A DNA stretch of 64,000 nucleotides, taken from the NCBI GenBank assembly GCA_008729055.1, contig SDUX01000007.1:4447409-4511408 (forward strand). Reading direction: 5' to 3'. Each line of letters begins with the position of its first letter. Within the stretch, counting starts at the first letter, position 1. Positions 29,985 to 40,907 of this stretch are shown here, piece after piece. This DNA is from Pyropia haitanensis (taxonomy: Eukaryota; Rhodophyta; Bangiophyceae; Bangiales; Bangiaceae). A program made the translations under genes and the position numbers. Under the pieces are notes generated by a model, which saw nothing but the letters and a program-made list of their open reading frames with translations, had not been told where the DNA came from and did not search any database.

Positions 29985-32873
29985 ATGGCGTGGAAGCCCG
30001 CGGCGGCACGCCCTGCCCGCCGCCCGCCGCCGCCCGCCGGCCGAGGAAGGTGCGCCCGCCGCCGCGGGCGGTGGGCGGTGGTGGCGGCGGCGGCGACGGT
30101 GGCAACTGTGGTGGCGGCGGCGGTAGGGGCGGCCGCGGCGGTGCCGCCGGCGCCACGGATACCTCCAGCAGCTCGGCCGAGGTACGGGCACGAGCACGAC
30201 GGTGGCAGTGGCGGCGGCGGTGGCGGCGGCGGTGGGGTCGGAGAGACGGTGACGACGGTCCCGCCGGCGGTGGTAGCGGCCGCGCACGACGGCCTTCCGC
30301 AGCGGCGGCGACCACGGCCAACGACAGCGGCGCGCGTGGGGCCGCCGCTGTACGCCGACACGGAGCCCCTGCCCGTCGAGACGTCCCCCCCGCCGCCGCC
30401 GCCGTGGTCAACGCTGCCGCCGTCGCCGTCGCCACCGGCGCCGTCACCGCCGGTGTCGTCCCCCACCCCGCCGCCGCCGACGCCCGTCCCGACAGAAAGC
30501 TCGCCCCCACCGGACGACTCGTGCCCCCCAGCGCCGTCTGCGCAGGTGTCTAGTTACCCCGTGCCGTCAGACGAGCCCGTGCCATCGCTGACGCCGCCGT
30601 GCATGCCCTCGTTGCCACCATCGGCGGCTCCGCTTCCCCCAACGTGGCCGAGCCCGACTGAAGAGCCGGTGCCATGCCGACCGGCGCCGACGCCGCCAAT
30701 AGGCCCGTGCCCGCCTGTGCGGCCGAGCCCCCCGGCGCCGTCTGCGGTGCCAGGGCCGACCCAGCCGTCGCCGACGCCGCCAGTGGACCCAGAGCCGTCA
30801 GCGACGCCGAGCCCCCCCGCGCCGTCTGACGAGCCCGCCCCATCCAACCCGGCGCTGACGCCGACGCCGCCAGTGGACCCAGAGCCGTCAGCGACGCCGA
30901 GCCCCCCCGCGCCGTCTGACGAGCCCGCCCCATCCAACCCGGCGCTGACGCCGACGCCGCCAGTGGACCCAGAGCCGTCAGCGACGCCGAGCCCCCCCGC
31001 GCCGTCTGACGAGCCCGCCCCATCTAACCCGGCGCTGACGCCGACGCCGCCAACGCCACCGGCAACCGAGGCACCGACGCCGCCGGCACCGTCGTACGAG
31101 CCAGCTCCGTCGGCGACGCCGCCGTCGCCACCGTCGCAGACGCCGCCGTCGCCACCGTCCCAGACGCCGCCAGTGAGCCCGACGCTGACGCCACCGGTGC
31201 CGTCCGGCGAGCAACAGCCATCACCGCCGCTGCCATCGAGCGGACCGGTGCCGTCGGCAACGCCACCGGGTGGCCCTCAACCAACGACGCCGGGCCCTGC
31301 GCCGACACCTCCGGGTGGGCCCCCGCCGACGCCGCCAGGCGGCCCCACGCCTACGCCAGGGGGAACCCCGTCGCCAGCTCCGCCGGTGCCGACTGGCGAG
31401 CCCGTGCCTCCGCAGACGCCGTCGACACCGTCCGCACTGCCGTCGCCGTTCCCGACGCCAACAGTACCTGCCACCCCCGTGCCGCCTACCCCCGACGCCA
31501 CTCCCTCCACGCCCGCGTTGCCTACCCCCACAGGGGATGGGGATGGGGGCGGCGTCGCCGGAGACGGCGGCCTAGACGGCGCGCGGGTGAGGCTGGTGTG
31601 GCTTGCCATCCCGGTGGGCGCCGCGATCGCCATCGTTGCGGTCGCGGCGGCGGTGGTGGCCAGCCGGAGGGCGGCGGGGATGCTGCCACCAGCGACCGTG
31701 GATGGACTGGGGGAGGGGGACGGGGCGGGCTGGCCGCCAGCGGATGGGGGGGAGGAGGAATTGGGGGCTGTACGCGAGACCGGTGCCGGGCGGGGCGCCG
31801 GCGGGGCTGGAGCCGGAACAGGCGGCGGAGCTGCAGCTGGAGCTGGAACAGTCGGCGGGGTTGGAGCCGGAGCAGCCCGCGGGGTTGGAGCCGGAGCCGC
31901 CTCCGCGGCTGGCGCCGGAGCTGCAGCAGCAGGCGGGGTTGGAGGCGGAGCTATAGCAACCGGCGGAGTTGGGGCTGGAGCAGCCGGCGGGGTGGGAGCC
32001 GGAGCAGCCGGCGAAGTTGGAGCCGGAGCAGCCGGCGAAGTTGGAGCCGGAGCAGCCGGCGGGGTAGGAGCCGGAGCAGCCGGCGGGGTTGGAGCTGCAA
32101 CAGGCGGCGGGGTTGGCGCCGGCGCAGGAGCAGCCAACGGGGTTGGGGCCGGAGCAGGAGCAGCCGCCGGGCTTGGAGCCGGCGCGGCGGCAGCCGGCGG
32201 GGTCGCAGCGGGAGCCGCCGGGCTTGGAACCCGAGGACCCGCCGGGGCCGGCGTCGGCGCACCGGCGGGAGTCCGAGCACCCAGCCCCGCCGACGCGAGC
32301 GCCGCAGGTCTTGGCGGCACCGGCGCCGCGGGTGGCGCCGCGGGTGGCGCCGCGGGTGGCGCCGCCGCCGCCGCCGCCGCCGCTGCCGCCGCCGCCGCCG
32401 GTGGCGTCGTTGCGCTCGGCCGCCGCCGCCGCCGCAAGGCGGTGGCCGTCACCGTCGCGACGGCGGTGGTGCCCCCCGCGGTGGCGGCCGCCGCCGACCA
32501 CAAGGCGGCACCCCCCGCCGGCACCGGCGCGGCGGCGGGCGCGGCGGCCGACGACGGCGGCGCGTCCGCAACGGCGGCAGCGGCGGCGGCGGCGGCGGCG
32601 GCGACGGCGGCGGCGCGTGCCGCGGCCGCCACACGCGCCGCCGTCGGGACGGCGGCGGTGGCGACGGCCGAGGCGGCGGCGGCGACGGCGGCGGCGGCGG
32701 CGGCGGCGGCGGCGCGGCCGCCGCCGCCGCCGCCCGCGGCGTCGTCGTCGTCGGACGGGTCGGCGGCGGCGGCGCGGGCGGCGGAACGGGAGCGCAGCCG
32801 CGAGAGTGCGCGGTGGCTCACCTCGCAGCTGCTGGGCAAGCGGAGACAGCGGGAGGACTGGGATGTCGAGTGA
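29985..32873 (+). CDS. Pro-rich single-pass surface (cell-wall-type) glycoprotein
   Basis: About 962 residues in one intact frame. ATG 29985 is chosen because it places an N-terminal hydrophobic signal segment (RWAVVAAAATVATVVAAAVG) about 30 residues in. The exterior part is Pro/Ser/Thr-rich, like hydroxyproline-rich wall proteins. It includes three perfect 30-residue repeats (30781-31050) and PPSPPSQTP, PTPPGGP-type runs. A membrane helix follows (LAIPVGAAIAIVAVAAAVVA) with basic residues after it. The inside part is first Gly/Ala/Val-rich (GVGAGAAG repeats encoded by degenerate GGAGCCGGAGCAGCC units), then Ala-rich, and ends in SARWLTSQLLGKRRQREDWD. A wall-anchored adhesion or sensor role is inferred from architecture only; no catalytic domain is seen. 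Confidence 0.65.
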   Translation: MAWKPAAARPARRPPPPAGRGRCARRRGRWAVVAAAATVATVVAAAVGAAAAVPPAPRIPPAARPRYGHEHDGGSGGGGGGGGGVGETVTTVPPAVVAAAHDGLPQRRRPRPTTAARVGPPLYADTEPLPVETSPPPPPPWSTLPPSPSPPAPSPPVSSPTPPPPTPVPTESSPPPDDSCPPAPSAQVSSYPVPSDEPVPSLTPPCMPSLPPSAAPLPPTWPSPTEEPVPCRPAPTPPIGPCPPVRPSPPAPSAVPGPTQPSPTPPVDPEPSATPSPPAPSDEPAPSNPALTPTPPVDPEPSATPSPPAPSDEPAPSNPALTPTPPVDPEPSATPSPPAPSDEPAPSNPALTPTPPTPPATEAPTPPAPSYEPAPSATPPSPPSQTPPSPPSQTPPVSPTLTPPVPSGEQQPSPPLPSSGPVPSATPPGGPQPTTPGPAPTPPGGPPPTPPGGPTPTPGGTPSPAPPVPTGEPVPPQTPSTPSALPSPFPTPTVPATPVPPTPDATPSTPALPTPTGDGDGGGVAGDGGLDGARVRLVWLAIPVGAAIAIVAVAAAVVASRRAAGMLPPATVDGLGEGDGAGWPPADGGEEELGAVRETGAGRGAGGAGAGTGGGAAAGAGTVGGVGAGAARGVGAGAASAAGAGAAAAGGVGGGAIATGGVGAGAAGGVGAGAAGEVGAGAAGEVGAGAAGGVGAGAAGGVGAATGGGVGAGAGAANGVGAGAGAAAGLGAGAAAAGGVAAGAAGLGTRGPAGAGVGAPAGVRAPSPADASAAGLGGTGAAGGAAGGAAGGAAAAAAAAAAAAAGGVVALGRRRRRKAVAVTVATAVVPPAVAAAADHKAAPPAGTGAAAGAAADDGGASATAAAAAAAAAATAAARAAAATRAAVGTAAVATAEAAAATAAAAAAAAARPPPPPPAASSSSDGSAAAARAAERERSRESARWLTSQLLGKRRQREDWDVE
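30781..31050 (+). repeat. 90-bp in-frame repeat, three copies
   Basis: Copies start at 30781, 30871 and 30961. They are identical apart from a C to T change in the third (CATCTAACCC). Each encodes 30 residues containing DPEPSATPSPPAPSDEPAPS. Near identity suggests recent expansion and length polymorphism. Confidence 0.92.
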
Positions 32874-33312
32874 GGCGCGTGCGGCACGGGCAGTGGGTGA
32901 GGGGGGGTGGTGGGGGGGGGGGGGGGGACGGGGTGCGGCGGCGCAGACGGTCGGTGCGGGCACAGCGGGTGCGACTGGCTGGCGAGCCAAAACCGACGAA
33001 ACGGGAGGGGCGACCCATATAATTTGGCGGGCACATCTGGAGGAAATGGCTCGTGTTTACGGTTGCGGGATCCGACAATGTCGGCGCGACGACGGTCGCT
33101 GTCGTTTGGTCCCTTTGCCGCACCAACTGCCGCCGCCGCCCGCTGTGCTGGCCCAGCCTGTCCCACGGACCGACGGCGGTCCGCCGCCGGCCGACGGCGC
33201 CCTCCCCCCCCACTGCGCGGCTACCACACGCGCTGCGCTCCTGCTGGTGGTCCCTGCTGCCCCCCCCCCGCCTTCCCCCCCCCTTGTCCCTTCTTGCACA
33301 CTCTCCCCCACC
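32874..33312. other. Intergenic, probable promoter of the IPI1/TEX10-like gene
   Basis: A 439-bp gap between two same-strand genes. An A/T-richer stretch at 32985-33090 (CCCATATAATTTGG near 33014) contains a TATA-like TATAATT. The rest is C-rich leader up to ATG 33313. Confidence 0.4.
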
Positions 33313-33608
33313 ATGCCCAAGTCCCGCCGCGCGTCGGCGGCGGCCAAGGCCGGGTCGGCCAAGCCGCCGCGGGACTTTGTCAAAAAGGGCCGCGCCAAGC
33401 TCGGCGCCCGCCCGCGGCCGGCCGCCAACGCTACCGCCACGGCGGTGCGGTCGCGGCGCATCTTCCTGTCTGCCCAAGCGGCCGTCTCCACCGCCGTCGC
33501 CCCCCGGGATGGCGGCGGCGGCGACGGCCACCGCCGTGGCGGCGGCCGCGGCGGCCGCAGCGGCCGCCCCCTTTCAACGACAGCCGCGGCCGACGACGCC
33601 GCCGCGGC

Positions 33609-33652
<44 letters not shown>

Positions 33653-34430
33653 GCCCCCCCCCCGACATCCACGACGTGGCGTCGGGCATCCCCAGCCGGC
33701 GGCTGTCGCTGGCCACCCTCCTCTCCCGCGCCGCCGCGTCGGCGGCGCCCACCCGGCGGGACGCCCTCGCGGCGCTGACGGCCGTCGCCACCGGCTGGCC
33801 GGCCGTCGCGGCGGCGCCGCCACCCGGCGGCGGCGCCGCCCCTAGCGGTGGCAGCCGCGGCGGCGGCGCGGCCGCCCACGCGGCGGCGCTCCTCACCGCC
33901 GCCGCCGCCGGCCTCGACGACGCCGACCCGCCCGCCCGCGCCGCGGCGGGCCGCCTCCTCGCCGCCACCGCCGGCCGCTCACCGGCGGTCGCGGCGGCGG
34001 CGGCGGCGGGCGTCGCGCCCCGCCTCGCGGCGGCGCTCACGCACGTCCGCCCGCCGGTGCGCGCCGACGCGGCGCGGGCGGTGACGGCGGTGCTGGGTGG
34101 CCTCGGACCCCACTGGGCGGCCGCGTTTGCCGCCGCCGCGGTGGACGCGCCCGCGGCTGGGGGGGGGGGGGGGGGTTGCCCGCCGCCGTGCTCGGCGCCG
34201 CCGCGTCGGCGGGTACGTGGGAGGGGCGGGCGGTGACGCTCCAGGCGGTGGCGGCGTACCTGACCGCCGCCGCTGGCGCGTCGACGCGGGGGGGGGGGGG
34301 TGTCGGGCCGCCGGCAGACACCGCCGCCACCAGCGCCACCGCCCCAGCTGGGTGGGGCGCTGGCAGAGGAACCAGCGGCGGCGGGGGCGGTGCCCCGACG
34401 GGCCGGTGGGCGTTCCACGCCGCCGCTCGG

Positions 34431-34467
<37 letters not shown>

Positions 34468-35128
34468 GGCCGTGGACCCCCCCCTCCCCCCCCCCTCCCC
34501 CCATCGGCGCGACGGCCGCCCCCGCCGCGGCCACTAGCACCACCGGCGGCGCCCCCCCCCCCCCCTTGGCCGCCGACCGCGACACGGGCCGCGTCGTGCT
34601 CTCCGCCGCCGCCGCGGCGGGCGTCGGCGCCACCCTCCGCACCGTCTGGGCGGAAGCCGCGCCCGCCGGCGACGCGGCCGACGCGGCGCCCCGCGCGCGT
34701 GCGCTCGCCGCGGCGGCCGCCACGCTCGCCGCCCTGCCGGCGGTGCTGCCGGCGGACGCTGCGGACGCTGCCGCCGTTGGCGTCGCGCTGCTGCCGACGG
34801 TGGTGGCGGCGGCGCCGCTGGCGGCGGGGGGGGGGGGCGGGGGGGTGGGGGGGGGGGGGGAGGGTGGGGGGGGGGGGGGGGTGGCGGTGTTGCGGCGTGC
34901 CGCCGACGTGGCCGTCGCGGGAGCGTTGTGTGCGTTTCTGGACGCGGTTCCGGTGACGGTGGTGGCGGCGCGGGAGGGGGGGGGGGGGAGGGGGGGGGGG
35001 GGAAGGATGGCGGCCGCCCGGCGCCCGCGTGGGCCGACGTTGCCGCCTCGGCGGCGGCCGCGCTCGACGCGGCGGTCGCCGCGGCGGTCAGCGGGCGGGC
35101 GCTGCTGGCGGGTGCCGGCCGCGGCGGC

Positions 35129-35194
<66 letters not shown>

Positions 35195-35928
35195 CCCGCC
35201 CCCCCCGACGCGGCGGACGCGCCCATTGCGCGCGCGGCGGCGCTGCTGCGTGCCGCCGCGGCGCACGTGCCGCCCCACCGCCGCGCGGCGGCGGTGGCGG
35301 CGTGGGCGGCCGCCTGGGCAACGTCGCCGCCGGCGGCCACCGCCGGGCCGTGCCGCGCGCTCCTCGCGTCGCTGCTGCTGCCGCCGCCGCGGGGGGTCCC
35401 CGCCGCGCCTGCCGCCGCCGCCGCCGCGGTGGCGCTGCCGGCCGAGGCGGCGGCGGCGGCGGCGGCGGCGCTGCCCCGCACCGCCGCGGCGGCGGCGGCC
35501 GCCGCCGACGGCGCCGCCTGGGCCCGCCTCGCCGCCGCCATTGCCGGCCGGTCCGACCCGGCGGGCCGCACCTCCGCGGCGCTCGTCGCCGCCACCGCCG
35601 CCGCGCTGCCGGCGCTGTGCCGCCGCGCCGTGGCGGCTGGCGCGGCCGCCGACGCGGCCGCGTGGGCCGCCGCCCTCGCCGCGGTGGTCTATTATGGGGG
35701 GGGGACCCGCGGCTGCCGGCGGCGGTGGCGGCGGTGGCGACCGACGCCGCCCGGGGGGGGGGTGCCGGGGGGGGCCCCGCCGCCGCGGGGGGGCGCCCGC
35801 CGCTGCCGCCGCTGGTGCCGTTGCTCCGCGCCGTCACGGCGGTGATGGGCGGCGGCGGCGGCGGTGGTGGCGGCGGCGCGGCCGACGCGTACGCGACCGC
35901 CACGGCGGCGGCGGCGGTGGCGGCCATG

Positions 35929-35960
<32 letters not shown>

Positions 35961-36217
35961 TACCGCTGCTGGCAGTGGCGGTGGCGGCGGCGGCGGCGGC
36001 GGCAGCGACGGTGCCGCCGCAACGGTGGCGGCCGCCGTGGACGCGCTCGCCGCGTCGGGCGTGGGCGGCCGCGCCGCCGCGGCGGTGGCGCTGGCGGCGG
36101 TGGAGGCGGCGGTGGCGGCGGGGGGGGGGGGGGGGGGGTGCGTGGCGCGTCGTCGCACCGGGCGTGGCGGCGCTGGCCGCCGCGGCGGCGGCGGCCGACG
36201 GCGGCGACGGGGTGGAC

Positions 36218-36269
<52 letters not shown>

Positions 36270-36406
36270 GCGGCGGGGGAGGGGCGGCGGCGGGGGGGGG
36301 GAGGGGGGGGGCGGTGCCGCGGGTGGCGGCCGCGCTGGCGGCGGCGGGCGAGGAGGGGGTGGCACGACGGCTGCGGGCGGCGTTTGGTCTGGACGGGAGG
36401 GACTGA
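33313..36406 (+). CDS. IPI1/TEX10-like pre-rRNA-processing protein
   Basis: The N-terminus MPKSRRASAAAKAG...PPRDFVKKGRAKLGARP, then NATATAVRSRRIFLSAQ, is the Ipi1/TEX10 signature. These proteins belong to the Rix1 complex that matures pre-60S ribosomes in the nucleolus. Next come SRRLSLATLLSRAAA and TRRDALAALTAV, then helical repeats (ALLTAAAAGLDDADPPARAAAGRLLA, RADAARAVTAVLGGLG). The rest is read across several frames that change at long G or GGC runs, near 34160-34180, 34980-35000, 35690 and 36120. Each frame gives further Ala-rich HEAT-like helices, ending GEEGVARRLRAAFGLDGRD at 36406. The total, about 1,030 residues, is near the length of animal TEX10. Poly-Gly and poly-Ala insertions are extreme. 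Confidence 0.72.
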
Positions 36407-36738
36407 GGCGGTGGGGGGGGGGGGGGGGGCGGGGGGGTCGGGCAGGCGTGCACGCGCCGCACAGTCGCCGCCCGTGGCGGCTGGCGGCGGGCATCCCACG
36501 ATGGGTTGGCCGCTGCCGATGCCGTTGGCTCGCGCTGCCAGTAGCCGCCGGACAAGGTCACGCGAGTTGGCTCTGCGCCAAAGCTCCCCTCCTCTCCACG
36601 GTCTGCCGTGACCCATTTACCCGCCCACGCCCCCCCACTGACGACCCCCACCGCCTTCCACGTACGTCCCTGCCCCCCCCCCTCCTTACCGTATCGCCAA
36701 AAGGTCGACTCCCCCCCCCCCCGCGCTTTCACAGCCGC
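36407..36738. other. Convergent intergenic region
   Basis: 332 bp between the 3' ends of the IPI1/TEX10-like and TrmL-like genes. Contains a G run (36413-36436) and C runs but no gene or terminator-like hairpin. Confidence 0.4.
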
Positions 36739-37778
36739 CTATGCTTGTCCCCCCCCCGCCCCCCCCCGGGCCGCCGCCCGCCGCCCCAGCGTCACCTGCC
36801 GGTACGCGTCCCACACCGCCATACTCGCCGAGGTGCTCAGGTTAAACGCCCGAAAGCGGTCGCCCTCGACCATCGGAAACGCCACCGCCGTCGAGTTGGG
36901 CGTCGCCTCCCACTCGCCCGCGATCGAGTCAAAGCCGTCCGTCTCGGAGCCAAACAGCAGCACCACCCCGCGGGCCGTGTCGTACTCCACGTCCACCTGC
37001 GTGACCGCCGCGTGCTTGGTGTAAAAGTACGCGTCGCCGAGGCCGGGCAGGACCGTGTCGCGGAAGGTCGCCCACGACTCGTGGACGGTCACGTCGACGC
37101 CCCACCAGTAGTCGAGGCCCGCGCGGCGGACCGCGGCGGCCGACAGGGAAAAGCTGATGGGCGGGATCAGGTGCAGGCGGACGCCCAAGCCCAGGCAGGT
37201 GCGCCCAATGTTGCCCTGCAGGACGAGTGGGGGGGAAACAAGGGGAGGGGGGAGAGCAAGGCACGCGCAAGACACACCCGGAAGCGCCGTCGACGGTCAG
37301 CGCAAGCTCAGAGTCGCCTTCCACGCCGCAGAGGTGGGCGCTCGTCATCCCTCCCCCCACTCAAACCAAGCGCAATGCACGCGGCCACCCTACCCACCCA
37401 CGCAACTCCCACCAGTAGCTCGGTCCCTCCCACCAAGGCGCACGCGCCCCCCCACCCCCCCTTGCCCCCTCCGTGCCAGCGCCCCTCTACCCCCAGCCAC
37501 CTCTCGCGCCGGCACCACCCAGCCACCCCCCCGCACCAGCCCCGCCCCCCCACCCCCCCCCCCCCCCCCCCCCAACCCCCCGGCACGTACCGTATTCCAC
37601 GGGATCTGCGGGCTCACAAACACCACGTGCAGCATCGGCTCGCCGTCGGCGCGGAGGAGCTTGCCCGTCGCGCGGGTGCCCGCGCCAAACGCGTTGGGCG
37701 GGCCCGCCACCGCGGCGGGCACGCCGCGAGCGACCACCGCGGCCGCGGCACCGGCCGCATCGCTGCCGGCCGCGTCGC

Positions 37779-37816
<38 letters not shown>

Positions 37817-38229
37817 GGTGCCGCCGCGGCCGCGTCCGCCGCCGCCGCGGGTGCCGCCGCGGGTGCCGCCGCGGGCGCGTCCGCCGCCGCCGCGGGTGCC
37901 GCCGCGGGCGCGTCCGCCGCCGCCGCGGGTGCCGCCGCGGGCGCGTCCGCCGCCGCCGCTGCCGCCGCTGCTGCCGCTGCCGTCGCTGCTGCCGCCGCGG
38001 CCACCGCGTCGGTGGTGGCGGCCGCGTCGCCGCCGTCGGCGGCGGCCATGGCCACGGCCCGCCCGCGACGGGGGGGAGCGGCGCCACGGCGGCAGCGGCG
38101 GCGGCCGCCACCACCGACGGCCGGTGCACCCCAGAGGCGGACGCCCCTCCCACCCGCCAATCGCGGTGCGGACCGCCGCGACGGCGCCCGCGTGGCCGCC
38201 GCGAGGGGGGCAAACGCCGCCACTGCCAT
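36739..38229 (-). CDS. TrmL-like SPOUT tRNA (cytidine/uridine-34)-2'-O-methyltransferase, one intron
   Basis: Exon 1 is 38229-37591 and exon 2 is 37215-36739; together about 371 residues. TrmL methylates the wobble ribose of tRNA(Leu) in bacteria and organelles. Family motifs: LHVVFVSPQIPWNT joined by splicing to GNIGRTCLGLGVRLHLI (the NTGNIGR motif), VRRAGLDYWWGVDVTVHESW, VVLLFGSETDGF (SAM-knot GxE), and FPMVEGDRFRAFNLSTSASM (the usual RSLNLS is RAFNLS here). The N-terminus from ATG 38229 (MAVAAFAPLAAATRAPSRRS) is Ala/Ser/Arg-rich like a plastid transit peptide. It is followed by a long Ala/Pro/Asp linker built of 36-bp repeats. Plastid location is inferred. Confidence 0.85.
37216..37590 (-). 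other. Intron of the TrmL-like gene
   Basis: 375 bp. The donor is AATACG|GTACGTG and the acceptor CCTGCAG|GGCAAC on the minus strand. Splicing is phase 0 and rebuilds Asn-Thr-Gly-Asn-Ile-Gly, the catalytic-fold motif, exactly. Confidence 0.85.
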
Positions 38230-38577
38230 CGCCCGCGCGTGCGGCGGCGGGGGCGGGGGGGGGGCGGCGTAGCGCGGCGGCGGGACGGCCGCACGGGCGC
38301 GACTGGCGGGACGACGCGAGCCGCCGAGGTCGTGGCTAGTTTTGTGCAATCTGTCCTACGGAAATTGTTTCTCCTGTCATTCCTGTCGCTTTCCAAAACA
38401 GAGGGGAAAGAGAGCAGGTTGGGGAGGGCGTCAGGCCTCCACTGTCAAGAACTACCAGCAGCGTTCGAGAGAACTTTTGGAGTATTTTCGTCTGATCGCC
38501 GGCTCTCACGGCGGTGGCTGAGTCGGGGACGTCCGCCTCCCCTCCTTCCATGGCGACGCCCATCCACGGCGCGCCCC
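38230..38577. promoter_or_regulatory. Upstream region of the TrmL-like gene
   Basis: GC-rich to about 38330, then A/T-richer (TTTTGTGCAATCTGTCC, GAAATTGTTTCTCC). It contains no ORF of note, is a plausible promoter for the minus-strand gene, and ends at the inverted repeat starting 38578. Confidence 0.3.
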
Positions 38578-39871
38578 GCGCAGTGGATCTATCACCCTGT
38601 ACCCACATTTTCGCGCATCGGGCCCCAATCGGCCGTGTTCAGCCGTGCAAGGTCGCCCTGGGGCCCCGTGAGGGGGGTTTTTCGTGCAAAAAAGCTGTCG
38701 CGGCGGCGCTACGAGCTGGGGACAGACCAGAAAGTTTCTTTTTCTCCACCACGACCATGAGGACGACGAGGTCGTTCTCGTCATGTAAAAAGTATAGCTG
38801 TCTCGGATGTCCCCAGGGAGATACGTTTTTCCAAACACGGATTTGCACTTTTCTTGTAACACGGAACGTGCACGGCCTGACATTTTCGACTCGCACGTTC
38901 CTTGCGCGTTCGATCCATGTTTGACATCACAAGCGGAAGGTGCTGATAAATACAAGGCGCTTGCAAAGACGCGAGCACCCAGATGTTCTTCCAAACTCTT
39001 TTCGTGCCCCGATGTGTGTCGCGTGCCTCGAAACGCGGCCGTACTCGCACGGGACGACGCCCTCCCCCCCTTCCATCCCCCCCCCCTTCCACTCTCCCCC
39101 CCTTCCACCCTCCCCACCGCACGCTTCCCCCGACACTCCCTGCGTGTCGTCACACCTGCAGACCGACGTTGGGGCCTGGGTGCACCAAAGGAGTCTGTGA
39201 ACATTGGTAGTTGATGTGTGGGGGGGTGTATAGCCCCGCGTCATGGTCGTCCCCAGTGCCGCCGAACACCACAGTCGCCTCGGCTGTCGCGGGTCATCCA
39301 CATTAGTTGGACTCCCGGCCATCTGGTCGCAATGCCAGCCGCGATGGGGGTCGTGAGGCGTCTAGGTGCACGCAGCGAGGCCCCCGTCGGCATGTGGGTC
39401 GAAGAGCGCCAATGGTGGGGCGTAGGCGGTGAACGCGGCCAAGGGGGTGGCTGTGGGTACGTTGTCTAAGACAGTGGCGTCGTGTGGGGGTGGTCTGTGT
39501 TTCCATCGAGGTTCGTCACTGTCTCGTCAAGCCAGTTCCTTGTTCGGATGTGTGCCACTGCGCGACAAGAGTGTGGGGCATTGTTCGGCAGAGCAACCAA
39601 AATTCTGTACGATGGGAACGAGCGACACACTTGCTGTGTGCAGTGTTGCACTGGCAAACACTTCCGCGTAGAATTCGCGTCGCGCCATGTTATCCAAACA
39701 TGGATCTGCATTTTTTCGCTGCACTCGGATGCCGGAAACGTGCACCGCCGCGATTTCGACCTCCGTCGGGCGAGGCGCCGCGAGGGCCAAATGTCGGCCC
39801 AAACACGCTTTTGCACGTGCATGCATCGACAATCGGCGAAAATAAGGTACAGGGTGATAGATCCACTGCGC
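38578..39871. mobile_element. hAT-like non-autonomous element with 26-bp inverted repeats
   Basis: Ends 38578-38603 and 39846-39871 are exact reverse complements. They start GCGCAGTGGATCTATC, with CAGTG-type termini as in hAT transposons, and similarity fades further in. Two internal blocks (about 38829-38890 and 39694-39760) are degenerate direct repeats sharing TCCAAACA-GGAT-TGCA and a distal ATTTCGAC-like end. The interior has T/A-rich DNA and C-rich CCTTCCACCC repeats (39065-39115), but no transposase. The flanking 8 bases (CGCGCCCC and CGCCCCCC) are similar but too low-complexity to call a target duplication. Confidence 0.62.
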
Positions 39872-40119
39872 CGCCCCCCCCCCCGTCCCTCCCCGGTGGT
39901 GATCTGACTTCACCCACATGCCCGGTGCCTGCCACCTCACCCGTCCCCCTCCCCCCCCCTCGTCCGACGCCCCGCGGTCGCATGCGGCCCCCACGGGTAT
40001 CCTCTGCGCCACCCCCGCAACCCCCTTCACCCCACTCCCGCCCACCCCCCGCCCCACCCTCCCCTCCAGGGATTGCCCGCCGGTCGAGCCAGATGCACAC
40101 GACCTCCCGATCGCCGCCA

Positions 40120-40273
40120 GCATGTCCGGAAACTGAGATAATGCATGCTCGCAATGGCGTAGGTGGCCCTCCATACGAGTGATGTTGTCATAAAGGGAGT
40201 ACACGCACGCGTCAGCACCGCAGGTCAGAGTCCTCCGGCCATCTCGAACGATCACCTTCACAAAGCGGTACAC
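40120..40273 (-). pseudogene. BED-like zinc-finger fragment
   Basis: The minus-strand frame encodes RRTLTCGADACVYSL followed by YDNITRMEGHLRHCEHA. This is a Cys-x4-Cys...His-x3-Cys arrangement like the BED finger that starts many hAT transposases. The frame goes on into low-complexity DNA and across the neighbouring element, with a stop just upstream (TAG before the GTG at 40273). I see it as an isolated exon or relic. It lies 250 bp outside the hAT-like element, which makes a common origin plausible but unproven. Confidence 0.35.
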
Positions 40274-40611
40274 CGGTCGCTGCTATCGGGGTGCTCGTAC
40301 AGGATGAGGGGTCACGTTGACGTCAGCTTTGCCGTCGTGGGCGGCTCCTCGCAGGCGTGGGCAGCCTCTGCGAGAAGCTGGTCGGATGCGGTGCGTCCGA
40401 CCAGCACGGCAAGTCGGCGCCGTTCCGACCAGCGCGCTGGGCGGACTTCGCGTACTGCCGCCGCCTATTAAAGGTCATTCCGCGCCAAACGCCACGTGTC
40501 GGAAAGAAAGGGAAAGAAAGGAAATGTCAGGAAATCGTGCCTCACGGGGTCGTGCGGAGGGGTGCTTGACATGTCAAGGAAATTTCCATACGTGGCGGAC
40601 AGATGCACAAC
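40274..40611. other. Intergenic with a 10-bp-stem hairpin at 40377-40405
   Basis: Ordinary composition. GCTGGTCGGA and TCCGACCAGC form a perfect stem around a 9-base loop. A purine-rich GGAAAGAAAGGGAAAGAAAGG run occurs at 40501. No gene seen. Confidence 0.4.
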
Positions 40612-40832
40612 ACTAGTGTCTATTCTACTGCACTTGAGCCTCAGGGCACGTCCACCAATGTCGATATTCGCCGATATTCGTGCCACGTAGGGGAAACGTG
40701 GCGCGTCGGGCCAAACGTGGCACTGATGCGGTCGTTCATCAATGTCAACGAGCTATCCCGGCCTAAAACGAACCCCCCTCAGCGAATAGACTTGATATAA
40801 GTGACGACATAACGTCCTCTCCGTACCCTGAC

Positions 40833-40907
40833 GTCTGTTAGCTCCAGAGCTATCGCAGGGCCAAAACAGGTTGTTTTGGCCGAGCGATAGCCCTGGAGCC
40901 AACAGAC
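40833..40907. repeat. 75-bp imperfect hairpin
   Basis: Arms 40833-40867 and 40873-40907 pair with about five mismatches around the loop AGGTT. The inner stem is GGCCAAAAC against GTTTTGGCC. CTATCG and CGATAG lie midway, and related CTGATAGC and CGATAGCC words occur at 41094-41116. It lies within the 40612-43083 element. Confidence 0.75.
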
